A stretch of DNA of 64,000 nt from assembly GCF_030546805.1 (NCBI RefSeq), contig NZ_JAUOPC010000001.1:208081-272080 (forward strand), in the 5' to 3' direction. This stretch comes from Cyclobacterium sp. 1_MG-2023 (GTDB lineage: Bacteria; Bacteroidota; Bacteroidia; Cytophagales; Cyclobacteriaceae). Below are positions 1 to 8,549 of the stretch, piece after piece. Within the stretch, counting starts at the first letter, position 1. Each line of letters opens with the position of its first letter. The position numbers were made by a program, and so were the translations under genes. The notes beneath the pieces were generated by a model. That model was not told the DNA's origin. It ran no database searches and saw nothing but the letters and a program-made list of their open reading frames with translations.

Positions 1-333
1 GAGGTGAGAAGTGGGAAATTTAAAGTGGATCTGGTATTCACATCAGACAAACCAGAAAACATAAGAACAGGACAAAGCTATAATATTAAATTGCAATTAG
101 GAGAGTCTTCTGATGCCATTTTGTTGCCCAAAGGTAGTTTTTTCCAAAGTACAGGTGGACAATGGGTCTTTGTAGTGAATACGGAGGGTGATGAAGCAAT
201 TAAAAGAAACATTAGAATAGGCAAGCAAAATGCAAGGTATTATGAGGTCCTCGAAGGTTTAGAGCCGGGAGAACAAGTAATTACCAGCAACTATGACAAT
301 TTTGGTGAAGCAGATAGAATTGTGCTTAAATAA
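1..333 (+). CDS. Periplasmic adaptor (HlyD/MFP family), C-terminal part, 5' truncated by window edge
   Basis: The reading frame is open from base 1, so the start lies outside the window; 110 codons and the stop are present. The visible part has the beta-barrel and membrane-proximal pattern of membrane fusion proteins: a stretch around 'IRTGQSYNIKLQLG', a hydrophobic strand 'AILLPKGSFF', 'QWVFVVN', and the closing 'GLEPGEQVITSNYDNFG' typical of the last domain. In Gram-negative bacteria such adaptors link an inner-membrane transporter to a TolC-like outer-membrane channel. It lies 52 nt upstream of an ABC ATPase and an array of MacB/FtsX-type permeases, so it is probably the adaptor of that system. 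The TolC partner is not in the window. The family call is firm; the transported substrate cannot be told. Confidence 0.85.
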   Translation, partial: EVRSGKFKVDLVFTSDKPENIRTGQSYNIKLQLGESSDAILLPKGSFFQSTGGQWVFVVNTEGDEAIKRNIRIGKQNARYYEVLEGLEPGEQVITSNYDNFGEADRIVLK

Positions 334-385
334 TCAACATAAAAAGGCATTTTCTAAAATTAGGTATTGAAAAAAATAATTAACG

Positions 386-1081
386 ATGATAATCATTAAA
401 GATTTAGTAAAAAGCTTTCGTACAGAAGAGGTTGAAACTTTAGCCTTAAATAAAGTGAACCTCAAAGTAGAGTCGGGAGAATTTGTGGCCATTATGGGCC
501 CCTCAGGATGTGGGAAATCCACCTTGCTTAACATCATAGGCATGTTGGACAACCCAACAGAAGGCAGTTACAATTTTGCTTCAAATGAGGTGGCAGGACT
601 CCGTGAAAATCAAAGAACACAGTTAAGAAAAGGGAACCTGGGTTTTGTGTTCCAAAGCTTTAATTTGATTGATGAGTTGACCGTATTTGAAAATGTGGAG
701 CTGCCACTAATTTACTTGAAAATGGGTAAGGCAGAACGCAGAGAAAAGGTAATACAGGTTTTGGAGCGAATGAAAATTGCCCATAGGGAAAAGCATTTTC
801 CACACCAATTGTCCGGGGGACAACAGCAGCGGGTGGCCATTGCAAGGGCTGTGGTTACCAAGCCAAAGTTGATATTAGCCGATGAGCCAACAGGAAACCT
901 GGACTCTAAAAATGGTTTGCAAGTAATGAACTTGCTTACTGAGCTCAATCAGGAAGGAACTACTATCGTAATGGTGACCCACTCGGCCCATGACTCACAC
1001 TTTGCCCATCGAGTGGTTAATCTTTTTGATGGACAAATTGTCACCGAAAGTCAAAATAGGGCCATAGGTGCTGCACTGTGA
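386..1081 (+). CDS. ABC transporter ATP-binding protein, MacB/LolD type (first ATPase of the array)
   Basis: A 231-residue cytoplasmic nucleotide-binding subunit with all motifs intact: Walker [10 protein letters not shown] at residues 38-46, Q-loop Gln90, signature LSGGQ at 142-146 followed by the usual QQR, Walker B LILADE at 162-167, D-loop NLDS, and switch His199. The length and '[23 protein letters not shown]' region, read as a whole, fit the LolD/MacB-type (mechanotransmission) ABC ATPases that work with FtsX-fold permeases. The start is the ATG at 386; there is no strong Shine-Dalgarno, which is normal for Bacteroidota. It follows the adaptor gene and precedes seven permease genes, so it probably energises some or all of them. 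Confidence 0.95.
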   Translation: MIIIKDLVKSFRTEEVETLALNKVNLKVESGEFVAIMGPSGCGKSTLLNIIGMLDNPTEGSYNFASNEVAGLRENQRTQLRKGNLGFVFQSFNLIDELTVFENVELPLIYLKMGKAERREKVIQVLERMKIAHREKHFPHQLSGGQQQRVAIARAVVTKPKLILADEPTGNLDSKNGLQVMNLLTELNQEGTTIVMVTHSAHDSHFAHRVVNLFDGQIVTESQNRAIGAAL

Positions 1082-1129
1082 TTATTATTCAAATACCATG
1101 ATAAATTAATCCCTGATAATCCTTCAAAA

Positions 1130-3526
1130 ATGTTTAAAAACTACCTTAAAATAGCTTGGCGAAGCCTTCTGAAAAATAAAGCCATTTTTTCCATCAATAC
1201 TGTTGGATTGGCTTTGGGCATCGCATCCTGTGTCATTATCTCTCATTTTGTGCTGGATGAATTGAGCTATGATCAGTACAATGATAAGGTAGATCAGATT
1301 GCAAGGATTGTTTTTAGAGCCAAGGTAAATGGTGAGGAAATAAAAGAAGGGGTGGTGATGGCCCCGGTGGCTCAAGCGGCAAAGAATAACTTTCCCGAAG
1401 TATTGGATGCAACTAGAATTCGAAGGTTAGGAACTCCAAAGATCACTGTCGGTCAGCAGGCCTTTAGAGATGGAAGATTTGCCTACGTAGATCCAAATTT
1501 CTTCGAAATCTTTAGCCTGCCTATTATAGCCGGGGATGCTGGAAACCCATTGGAGCAACCGAATACGGTCGTTATAACAACAACATTGGCTGAAAAGTAT
1601 TTTGGAACCAAAGATGCAATAGGGAAATTGTTTTACCTGGAAAGTCAGGAACAACCCTATACCATTACAGGTGTAATTGAGGAGATGCCTGAAAATGCCC
1701 ATTTTCATTTTGACCTCTTTGCTTCAATGAAAGGATTCCCTGAAGCCAACAGTAATTCTTGGTTCAAAGGTAACTTTTTCACCTATCTCTTGCTAGAAAA
1801 GGGATTTGATCACCAACAATTGGAGGCCAAACTGCCGGGTTTGATTGGGAAATATATGGGGCCTTCCATGCAGGAAGAAATGGGGGTGTCCTTTGAAGAA
1901 TTTACCAAAGACAACCAACTTGGTTTTGCTTTACAAGCGCTCAGTGACATTCATTTGCACTCCGACAATGCCTCGTACAGTGAATTGGAAGAGGGAGGAG
2001 ACATAAAGTATGTTTATATTTTCAGTGCGATAGCCCTGTTTATGCTTTTGATTGCTTGTGTCAATTTTATCAACCTCTCTACCGCTACAGCCACTAAGAG
2101 AGCGAAAGAGGTGGGGATTCGAAAGGTATTGGGCGCAGATAAACAATTACTTTTTTATCAATTTATATCCGAAGCTTTTATCGCAAGTTCAGTAGCCATG
2201 CTCCTTGCAGTGGTTTTCATAATTCTAATACGTCCATTATATGTGGATTTCTCCGGAAAAGGACTGGAATTGTCCTACTTTTTGCAGCCACAGTTGCTAT
2301 TGGCTTTGCCTGTATTTACTTTATTAATCAGTTTATTGGCAGGAAGTTATCCGGCCATCTATTTATCTTCCTTTCGTGCCATTCAAGGATTAACCAATAG
2401 TGCTTCGGGGGGATCAAATAAAGGTTTGCGAAGTGCCTTGGTGGTATTTCAATTTGTAATTTCTGCAGGCTTGATTTTGTCAACTTTGGTAGTCAATCAG
2501 CAAATGAAATATATTCAAAACAAGGACTTGGGCTATGATAGGGAGCAGCTTTTGGTTATTAGGAATGCCTATCTGTTGGAAAATAACCAAGAGGCCTTCA
2601 AAAATGAGTTGATGAAAAATCCCAAAGTAAGCGCTGTCACCCAGTCTTCCTTTGTGCCAGCAGGCCCTTCGGACAATAATGTGACACAGATTTACATTAA
2701 TGGGCAGTTTAATCGGCGCATGCCTGTTTTTAATATAGACGAAAATTATATTCCTACAATGGAAATGGATATGGTTGCAGGAAGAAATTTTTCAAGAGAT
2801 TTCGGCGCTGATTCATCCAATGTAATCATTAACCAAACGGCAGTTGAGGTTTTTGGATTTGGAGAAGATCCAATAGGAAAAACCATCTCAGATGGGACCC
2901 ATACAAGTACAGTAATAGGCGTGGTAAAAGACTTTCACTTTAAATCTTTACACCAACCCATAGAGCCTTTGTTGATGTACTACAGACCGTATGGTGGCTT
3001 GCTCGTGAAAGCCAAACCATTGAACATGAAGGCTCTAATTGCGGAAACCCAATCAATGTGGAATTCTTTCGGTACTGCAGAACCTTTTGGCTTTTCCCTT
3101 ATGGATGAATCCTATCAAAGGGCTTATCAAACGGAACAAAATATGGGGAAGGTTTTAAATGGCTTTGCACTGCTAACCATAGTAGTTGCCTGTTTAGGTC
3201 TTTTTGGTTTGGTCACTTATACCTCCGAACAGCGATACAAAGAAATTGGAATTAGGAAAGTGCTGGGAGCATCTGTCTTGCAGGTGATTGCCATGTTGAC
3301 CAAGGATTTTCTTCTATTGGTATCCATATCCTTTCTGTTTGCTTTTCCCTTGGGTTATTACCTGATGGAAAATTGGCTACAAGGTTTTTCCTACCGCATA
3401 GCTATACATTGGTGGATTTATGCTTTGGCAGGCTTTATCACGCTTTTTATAGCATTTACCACGATTGGTTATAAGAGCTTTAGGGCGGCCAGTCTTAATC
3501 CTATCAAAGCAATAAAAGAGGATTAA
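1130..3526 (+). CDS. FtsX-type ABC transporter permease, array member 1
   Basis: A 798-residue inner-membrane protein with two MacB-PCD/FtsX units. The first transmembrane helix is near residues 20-45, followed by a periplasmic domain and a three-helix FtsX unit near 290-415. A further helix follows near 435-460, then a second periplasmic domain and a final three-helix unit near 675-790. The coupling motif that follows the first helix of each FtsX unit is KEVGIRKVLGAD near residue 326 and KEIGIRKVLGAS near residue 704; in the family this region contacts the ATPase. The C-terminus is 'LNPIKAIKED'. It starts at an ATG 48 nt after the first ATPase. It probably couples ATP hydrolysis to periplasmic movements (efflux or envelope remodelling); the substrate is unknown. 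Confidence 0.92.
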   Translation: MFKNYLKIAWRSLLKNKAIFSINTVGLALGIASCVIISHFVLDELSYDQYNDKVDQIARIVFRAKVNGEEIKEGVVMAPVAQAAKNNFPEVLDATRIRRLGTPKITVGQQAFRDGRFAYVDPNFFEIFSLPIIAGDAGNPLEQPNTVVITTTLAEKYFGTKDAIGKLFYLESQEQPYTITGVIEEMPENAHFHFDLFASMKGFPEANSNSWFKGNFFTYLLLEKGFDHQQLEAKLPGLIGKYMGPSMQEEMGVSFEEFTKDNQLGFALQALSDIHLHSDNASYSELEEGGDIKYVYIFSAIALFMLLIACVNFINLSTATATKRAKEVGIRKVLGADKQLLFYQFISEAFIASSVAMLLAVVFIILIRPLYVDFSGKGLELSYFLQPQLLLALPVFTLLISLLAGSYPAIYLSSFRAIQGLTNSASGGSNKGLRSALVVFQFVISAGLILSTLVVNQQMKYIQNKDLGYDREQLLVIRNAYLLENNQEAFKNELMKNPKVSAVTQSSFVPAGPSDNNVTQIYINGQFNRRMPVFNIDENYIPTMEMDMVAGRNFSRDFGADSSNVIINQTAVEVFGFGEDPIGKTISDGTHTSTVIGVVKDFHFKSLHQPIEPLLMYYRPYGGLLVKAKPLNMKALIAETQSMWNSFGTAEPFGFSLMDESYQRAYQTEQNMGKVLNGFALLTIVVACLGLFGLVTYTSEQRYKEIGIRKVLGASVLQVIAMLTKDFLLLVSISFLFAFPLGYYLMENWLQGFSYRIAIHWWIYALAGFITLFIAFTTIGYKSFRAASLNPIKAIKED

Positions 3527-3615
3527 AAAGTATGGCTAAGGACTCAGTAGGTTTAAATAATAGTGAATTGCTTCTTGAACTTTCCAGAACGCAATAAAAA
3601 TTAAAGGTTGAAATC

Positions 3616-6048
3616 ATGTTTAGAAATTATCTTAAAATTGCCTGGAGAAGCTTGAAGAAACAACCTTTCTTTACCTTTCTCAATACCTTCAGCCTTACCA
3701 TAGGTATTGCGGGGGGCATGCTAATAGCTCTATATGTATACGATGAATTGAGCTTTGATAAAATGTTTGTTGATTCTGACCGCATTTACAGAATCAATTC
3801 GGATATAAAATTTGGTGGAGAGGTCATGCAACTAGCCGAAACCGGTGCTCCAATGGCCGGAACATTACGCAATGATTTTCCCCAAGTTGAAGAGGTTACC
3901 CGGATCAGGAATCAAGGAAGTTTACTTCTCAGGAAAACCGGTACTGAAGAAAACACCAAAGAAGAGCAGGTAGCTTTTGCAGATTCAACGCTTTTTGATT
4001 TTTTTGGAATAAACCTGTTGGTAGGGGATTCAAGAACTGCACTTACTGAGCCAAATACCATGGTGCTGACCAAAACAGCTGCGGAAAAACACTTCGGAGT
4101 TAAGAATGCATTGGGACAAAGCCTATTGGTGAACAATGAGGATACTTATACGGTAACAGGGGTAATGGACGACCTGCCCAAGAATAGTTTATTAAGAGAT
4201 CATTCTCTATTTATGGCATTGGCCGGATACGAAGATGCTCAGCAAATGTTATGGACCAGCCACAATTATTTTACCTTCATCAAGTTGATACCGGGGGCTA
4301 GTATTGAAGATTTTAAAGCGCCTTTGCATTCCATCATGGAGAAATACATCTTTCCCTATGTTCAGCAATTTTATCCCGGAATAACAGAAGAATCCTTTGC
4401 CGCATCCGGTAATTATTTAAGGTACAGTACCATTCCTTTATCCGATATTCACTTGCATTCCAATCGTCACCATGAGCTCAGTGCCAATAGCAGTATTCAA
4501 AATGTTTATATACTTTCATTCATAGGATTGTTTTTAATTGTTTTGGCAAGCGTTAATTTTATGAATTTGTCAACGGCCTACTCACTTAAAAGAGCCAAAG
4601 AAGTTGGCATCCGCAAAACCCTGGGGTCTAACCGGTCTCAACTGATTGGGCAATTCCTGACCGAAGCCGTATTGATCTCTTTTATTTCTTTGCTGCTGGC
4701 CATTGGGATTGCAACTTTGGCACTTCCCTTTTTTAATACGCTTTCGGGGAAATCAATGAGTCTACCATATACAGCTCCTTATTTCTGGATCATTTTGTTT
4801 TCGGCTACCATACTATTAAGCCTCTTTTCAGGTAGCTATCCTGCGTTCTTCATGTCGAAATTTGTGGCTGCAAAAGTCCTTAAAGGAAGTGGACAAAACA
4901 GCATTGGGGGAGCAGGAGTTCGAAACTCACTTATCGTTTTCCAGTTTGCCATTTCGGTTTTATTGATCGTGGCTACTTTGGTTGTTTTTCAGCAACTTAA
5001 TTTTATTCAGGGTAAAGACCTGGGCTATACCAAAGATCAAATTCTGATCGTAGATGATGTTTATGCAACTGGAAACCAAATTGAAGCCTTTAAAAAGGAA
5101 GTTCAACAGTTAGGTCAGGTGGCCAGTGTTTCTTTAAGTGGGTATTTGCCTACGCCTTCTTATCGACAAGATCACTCTTTCTTTAAAGAAGGATCCACAG
5201 CGCAGGAAAATGCCTTGCAAATGCAAAGGTGGATGGTAGACCATGATTATATATCCACCTTGAATATGGAATTAATTGCGGGCCGTGATTTTGACAAACG
5301 CTACCCTACAGATTCTACTGGGATAATCTTAAATGAATCCGCATTGGCAATTTTAGGGCTAAAACCCAAGGAAGCTTTGGGCTTGAGACTGTCCCGGGAT
5401 TTAGGTGAAGAAAACCCAGTTTTCTATAAAGTTATCGGGGTAGTAAAAAATTTCAATTTTGAATCTTTAAGGGAAGATATTGGTGCATTGAGCCTTTCTT
5501 TAGGAAGTTCATCAAGTACAATGGCTGTTAGGATAAAATCCGGTGATTTTTCCAATACCATTACAGGAATAGCGTCAATTTGGACCAAAATGGCGCCCGG
5601 CCAACCTTTCAACTACAGGTTTATGGAGGATTCCTTCAATAGGGTTTACGAATCCGAACAAAAATTAGGACAGATCTTCATGGTATTTACTGTTTTATCC
5701 ATAATGATTGCTTGTTTAGGCCTTTTCGGTCTGGCTGCTTTCAACGCCCAAAAGCGTATGAAGGAAATTGGTATTCGAAAAGTATTAGGAGCAAGTGTCG
5801 GGCAAATTACTTTCCGGCTGACAACTGACTTTCTGAAAATGGTCGGCCTATCCATTTTGATCGCCTTACCCATCGGTTGGTATACCATGTCCAAATGGCT
5901 TGAGGATTTTACCTACAGGATCGAAATTGGTTGGGGTATTTTTGCTTATGCTGCCATTTTAGCTGTAGGTATTGCCATTCTTACGGTAAGTTACCAAAGT
6001 ATAAAGGCGGCGATAACCAATCCAGTTAATAGTTTAAGAACCGAATAA
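3616..6048 (+). CDS. FtsX-type ABC transporter permease, array member 2
   Basis: An 810-residue paralogue of the preceding permease with the same eight-helix, two-unit plan. The N-terminus 'MFRNYLKIAWRSLKKQ' is the conserved cytoplasmic lead of the array. The coupling motifs are KEVGIRKTLGSN near residue 328 and KEIGIRKVLGAS near residue 716. The C-terminus 'NPVNSLRTE' matches the tails of members 3 to 6. An 89-nt spacer separates it from member 1, and only 11 nt separate it from member 3, so members 2 and 3 are very likely co-transcribed. The family assignment is firm; its specific partner and substrate are not known. Confidence 0.92.
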   Translation: MFRNYLKIAWRSLKKQPFFTFLNTFSLTIGIAGGMLIALYVYDELSFDKMFVDSDRIYRINSDIKFGGEVMQLAETGAPMAGTLRNDFPQVEEVTRIRNQGSLLLRKTGTEENTKEEQVAFADSTLFDFFGINLLVGDSRTALTEPNTMVLTKTAAEKHFGVKNALGQSLLVNNEDTYTVTGVMDDLPKNSLLRDHSLFMALAGYEDAQQMLWTSHNYFTFIKLIPGASIEDFKAPLHSIMEKYIFPYVQQFYPGITEESFAASGNYLRYSTIPLSDIHLHSNRHHELSANSSIQNVYILSFIGLFLIVLASVNFMNLSTAYSLKRAKEVGIRKTLGSNRSQLIGQFLTEAVLISFISLLLAIGIATLALPFFNTLSGKSMSLPYTAPYFWIILFSATILLSLFSGSYPAFFMSKFVAAKVLKGSGQNSIGGAGVRNSLIVFQFAISVLLIVATLVVFQQLNFIQGKDLGYTKDQILIVDDVYATGNQIEAFKKEVQQLGQVASVSLSGYLPTPSYRQDHSFFKEGSTAQENALQMQRWMVDHDYISTLNMELIAGRDFDKRYPTDSTGIILNESALAILGLKPKEALGLRLSRDLGEENPVFYKVIGVVKNFNFESLREDIGALSLSLGSSSSTMAVRIKSGDFSNTITGIASIWTKMAPGQPFNYRFMEDSFNRVYESEQKLGQIFMVFTVLSIMIACLGLFGLAAFNAQKRMKEIGIRKVLGASVGQITFRLTTDFLKMVGLSILIALPIGWYTMSKWLEDFTYRIEIGWGIFAYAAILAVGIAILTVSYQSIKAAITNPVNSLRTE

Positions 6049-6059
6049 ATCCGAAAACC

Positions 6060-8456
6060 ATGGGGAGACATTATCTGAAAATTGCCTGGCGAAATATAAA
6101 GCGGAACAAGGGCTACAGCTTTCTGAATATCAGTGGTATTTCCATAGGTCTCGCTGCTTTTTGGTTGATTGCATTGTATGTAGCAGATGAGCTTAGCTAT
6201 GATAAATTCTTTAGCAATTCGGATCAAATCTTTAGGGTTGTTCAGCATTCGAATTGGGACAATGGAAAAATGGAAATTGCCCTTACTTCTCCACCATTTG
6301 CAGTTGCTTTAAAAAATAAATTCCCTGAAGTGAAAGAGGCAGTAAGAATCAATATTGAAGGTGGCGACCTGATCAATTACGGCAATAAAAGTTTTAGTCA
6401 GGAAGACATTTGGCTTGCTGAAAATACTTTTTTTGAACTTTTTGATTATCCCTTCTTGCATGGAAATGGCGAAACAGCTTTAATAAATCCGGGAACCATG
6501 GTCATTACCGAAAGCCTTGCCATTAAAATATTCGGAGAAGCCTCCAAAGCAATCAATAAAACAATTGCCTTAGGCAATAATAAATTGCCTATCAAAATAA
6601 CAGGAGTAATAAATGATATTCCAAAAAACTCCCATATGCTATTCAGTGCAATCCGTTCCTTTGCAAGGGAAGATCTAAGTAGTGAAAATTGGAATGCAGC
6701 GTATCTTTATACTTACCTCCTAATACAGAAAGGAACTGACCCAGAATCATTTGCAAACAAGCTTGTTCCTTTTGAAAAGGATCTGGCCAAACGAATGAAT
6801 TTTTCTGATTTTAAAATAGAATTACAAGCACTAACGGATATTCATCTGTATTCTCATCTGGATTATGAGTTCAGTGCCAATGGCAAGGCTGAATTGGTCT
6901 ACTTGTTTATTGTAATTGGATTCCTTGTATTGTTGATTGCGGTTATCAATTATATGAACCTATCTACAGCACGAGCTGTCATGCGGGTGAAGGAAATCGG
7001 AATACGAAAAGTGGTTGGATCTGAAATAAAACACCTCGTAGGGCTGTTTCTAAGCGAAGCAATTTTGGTCACCTTTATTGCTTCAATTTTAGCTTGTTTT
7101 ATTGTTCAATTAAGCCTTCCTGTATTCAATCAATTGGCAGAAAAAGATTTGACTCTATTGTATTTTGGAGCCTTTAAAACCATTGGGATAATTGTCCTTT
7201 TTACTGTTTTGATTGGGGTTTTGTGTGGGAGTTATCCTGCCTTGTTTTTGTCAAGGCTTAAGATGATTCCTTCACTCAAAGGGCAGATAGTCAATATGGG
7301 GACAAGTATTTTCTTACGGAAAACACTTGTGGTAGTCCAATTTGTAATTACAGTCTGCCTGATTAGTGGTTCCTATATCGTTCATAAGCAGATGCAATTT
7401 GTCTCTGAAAAAGACCTTGGATTTGATAAAAACCAAGTGTTGATCAGCCATATTGATGATCCAAAAGTCCGAAGTAAAATACCCACATTGAAAGCAACAC
7501 TCCTGCAAAGCCCTTTAGTAGAAAGTGCGGCTACTGCCGGTAATCCTTTAGGTACCAATTATCTAGGTAAATTTAATTTCTTTTTTGAGGTGGATGGAAA
7601 AATGCAAAGCACTGCCACTATGGCAAATTTTCTATACATCGATGAGGATTTTTTACCAACCAATGGAATGGAGTTATTACAGGGTAGGAATTTTTCAACT
7701 GATAGGGCAACAGATAAAGAAGGCACTGTAATCATTAACGAAACATTGATGAAATCCCTTGGCTATTCCGATGCCATTGGAAAGAAAATTAATTATAAAT
7801 CCGGAAATGACAGCCTGGTAAATCGACATATTATCGGAGTGATCAAAGATTTTCATTCAACTTCTTTGCAGCATAAAATCGAACCTATGGTACTGTTGAT
7901 GCCGCCGAATGATAGGGATAGAGACAATCTTTATATAAAAATATCAAAAGGTAAAGCACTTGCAGGAATCGCATTTGTAAAAAGTACAATGGAACAATTT
8001 GATGGGGAGAATAAAGCAAATGTCCATTTTCTCAATGAAAATTTCAACCAACAATACTTGGCTCAACAGAAGCAGGGGAGATTATCACTGGTCTTTACAG
8101 TCTTGGCTATTATCATTTCAGGTCTAGGGCTATTGGGGCTGGTGGTCTTTGTCACTGCTCAACGTAGAAAGGAAATTGGTATAAGAAAAGTACTTGGGGC
8201 TTCCGTTACCTCTGTAACCCTTTTGCTGAGCAAGGATTTCGGAAAATTGGTTGGGATTGCCTCTTTAATTGCCCTTCCCATTGCTTGGTTTGGCATGAAT
8301 AGATGGTTACAGGACTTTGCCTACCACATTGAAATTAAATGGTGGATGTTTTTGCTTTCCGGAGGTATTGCTTTAGCTATCGCAATGACAACAGTAAGCT
8401 TTCAGGCATTAAAAGCAGCAATTGCAAATCCAGTTAAAAGTTTACGGTCTGAATAA
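6060..8456 (+). CDS. FtsX-type ABC transporter permease, array member 3
   Basis: A 798-residue two-unit MacB/FtsX permease. The N-terminal helix follows 'MGRHYLKIAWRNIKRNKGYS'. The first coupling motif is KEIGIRKVVGSE near residue 311 and the second KEIGIRKVLGAS near residue 704. The tail is 'ANPVKSLRSE'. It begins 11 nt after member 2 (spacer 'atccgaaaacc', ATG next), a spacing repeated at two later junctions, which suggests duplication of gene plus spacer. After it comes a 93-nt spacer before the divergent member 4. Confidence 0.92.
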   Translation: MGRHYLKIAWRNIKRNKGYSFLNISGISIGLAAFWLIALYVADELSYDKFFSNSDQIFRVVQHSNWDNGKMEIALTSPPFAVALKNKFPEVKEAVRINIEGGDLINYGNKSFSQEDIWLAENTFFELFDYPFLHGNGETALINPGTMVITESLAIKIFGEASKAINKTIALGNNKLPIKITGVINDIPKNSHMLFSAIRSFAREDLSSENWNAAYLYTYLLIQKGTDPESFANKLVPFEKDLAKRMNFSDFKIELQALTDIHLYSHLDYEFSANGKAELVYLFIVIGFLVLLIAVINYMNLSTARAVMRVKEIGIRKVVGSEIKHLVGLFLSEAILVTFIASILACFIVQLSLPVFNQLAEKDLTLLYFGAFKTIGIIVLFTVLIGVLCGSYPALFLSRLKMIPSLKGQIVNMGTSIFLRKTLVVVQFVITVCLISGSYIVHKQMQFVSEKDLGFDKNQVLISHIDDPKVRSKIPTLKATLLQSPLVESAATAGNPLGTNYLGKFNFFFEVDGKMQSTATMANFLYIDEDFLPTNGMELLQGRNFSTDRATDKEGTVIINETLMKSLGYSDAIGKKINYKSGNDSLVNRHIIGVIKDFHSTSLQHKIEPMVLLMPPNDRDRDNLYIKISKGKALAGIAFVKSTMEQFDGENKANVHFLNENFNQQYLAQQKQGRLSLVFTVLAIIISGLGLLGLVVFVTAQRRKEIGIRKVLGASVTSVTLLLSKDFGKLVGIASLIALPIAWFGMNRWLQDFAYHIEIKWWMFLLSGGIALAIAMTTVSFQALKAAIANPVKSLRSE

Positions 8457-8549
8457 AAAACTATAATAACTCTCGGTCTTTTGAGATAAGAACTATATGG
8501 TTAATTCCGTTTTAATTAGTAAATAATTTTTAATTATAATAAAGAAATA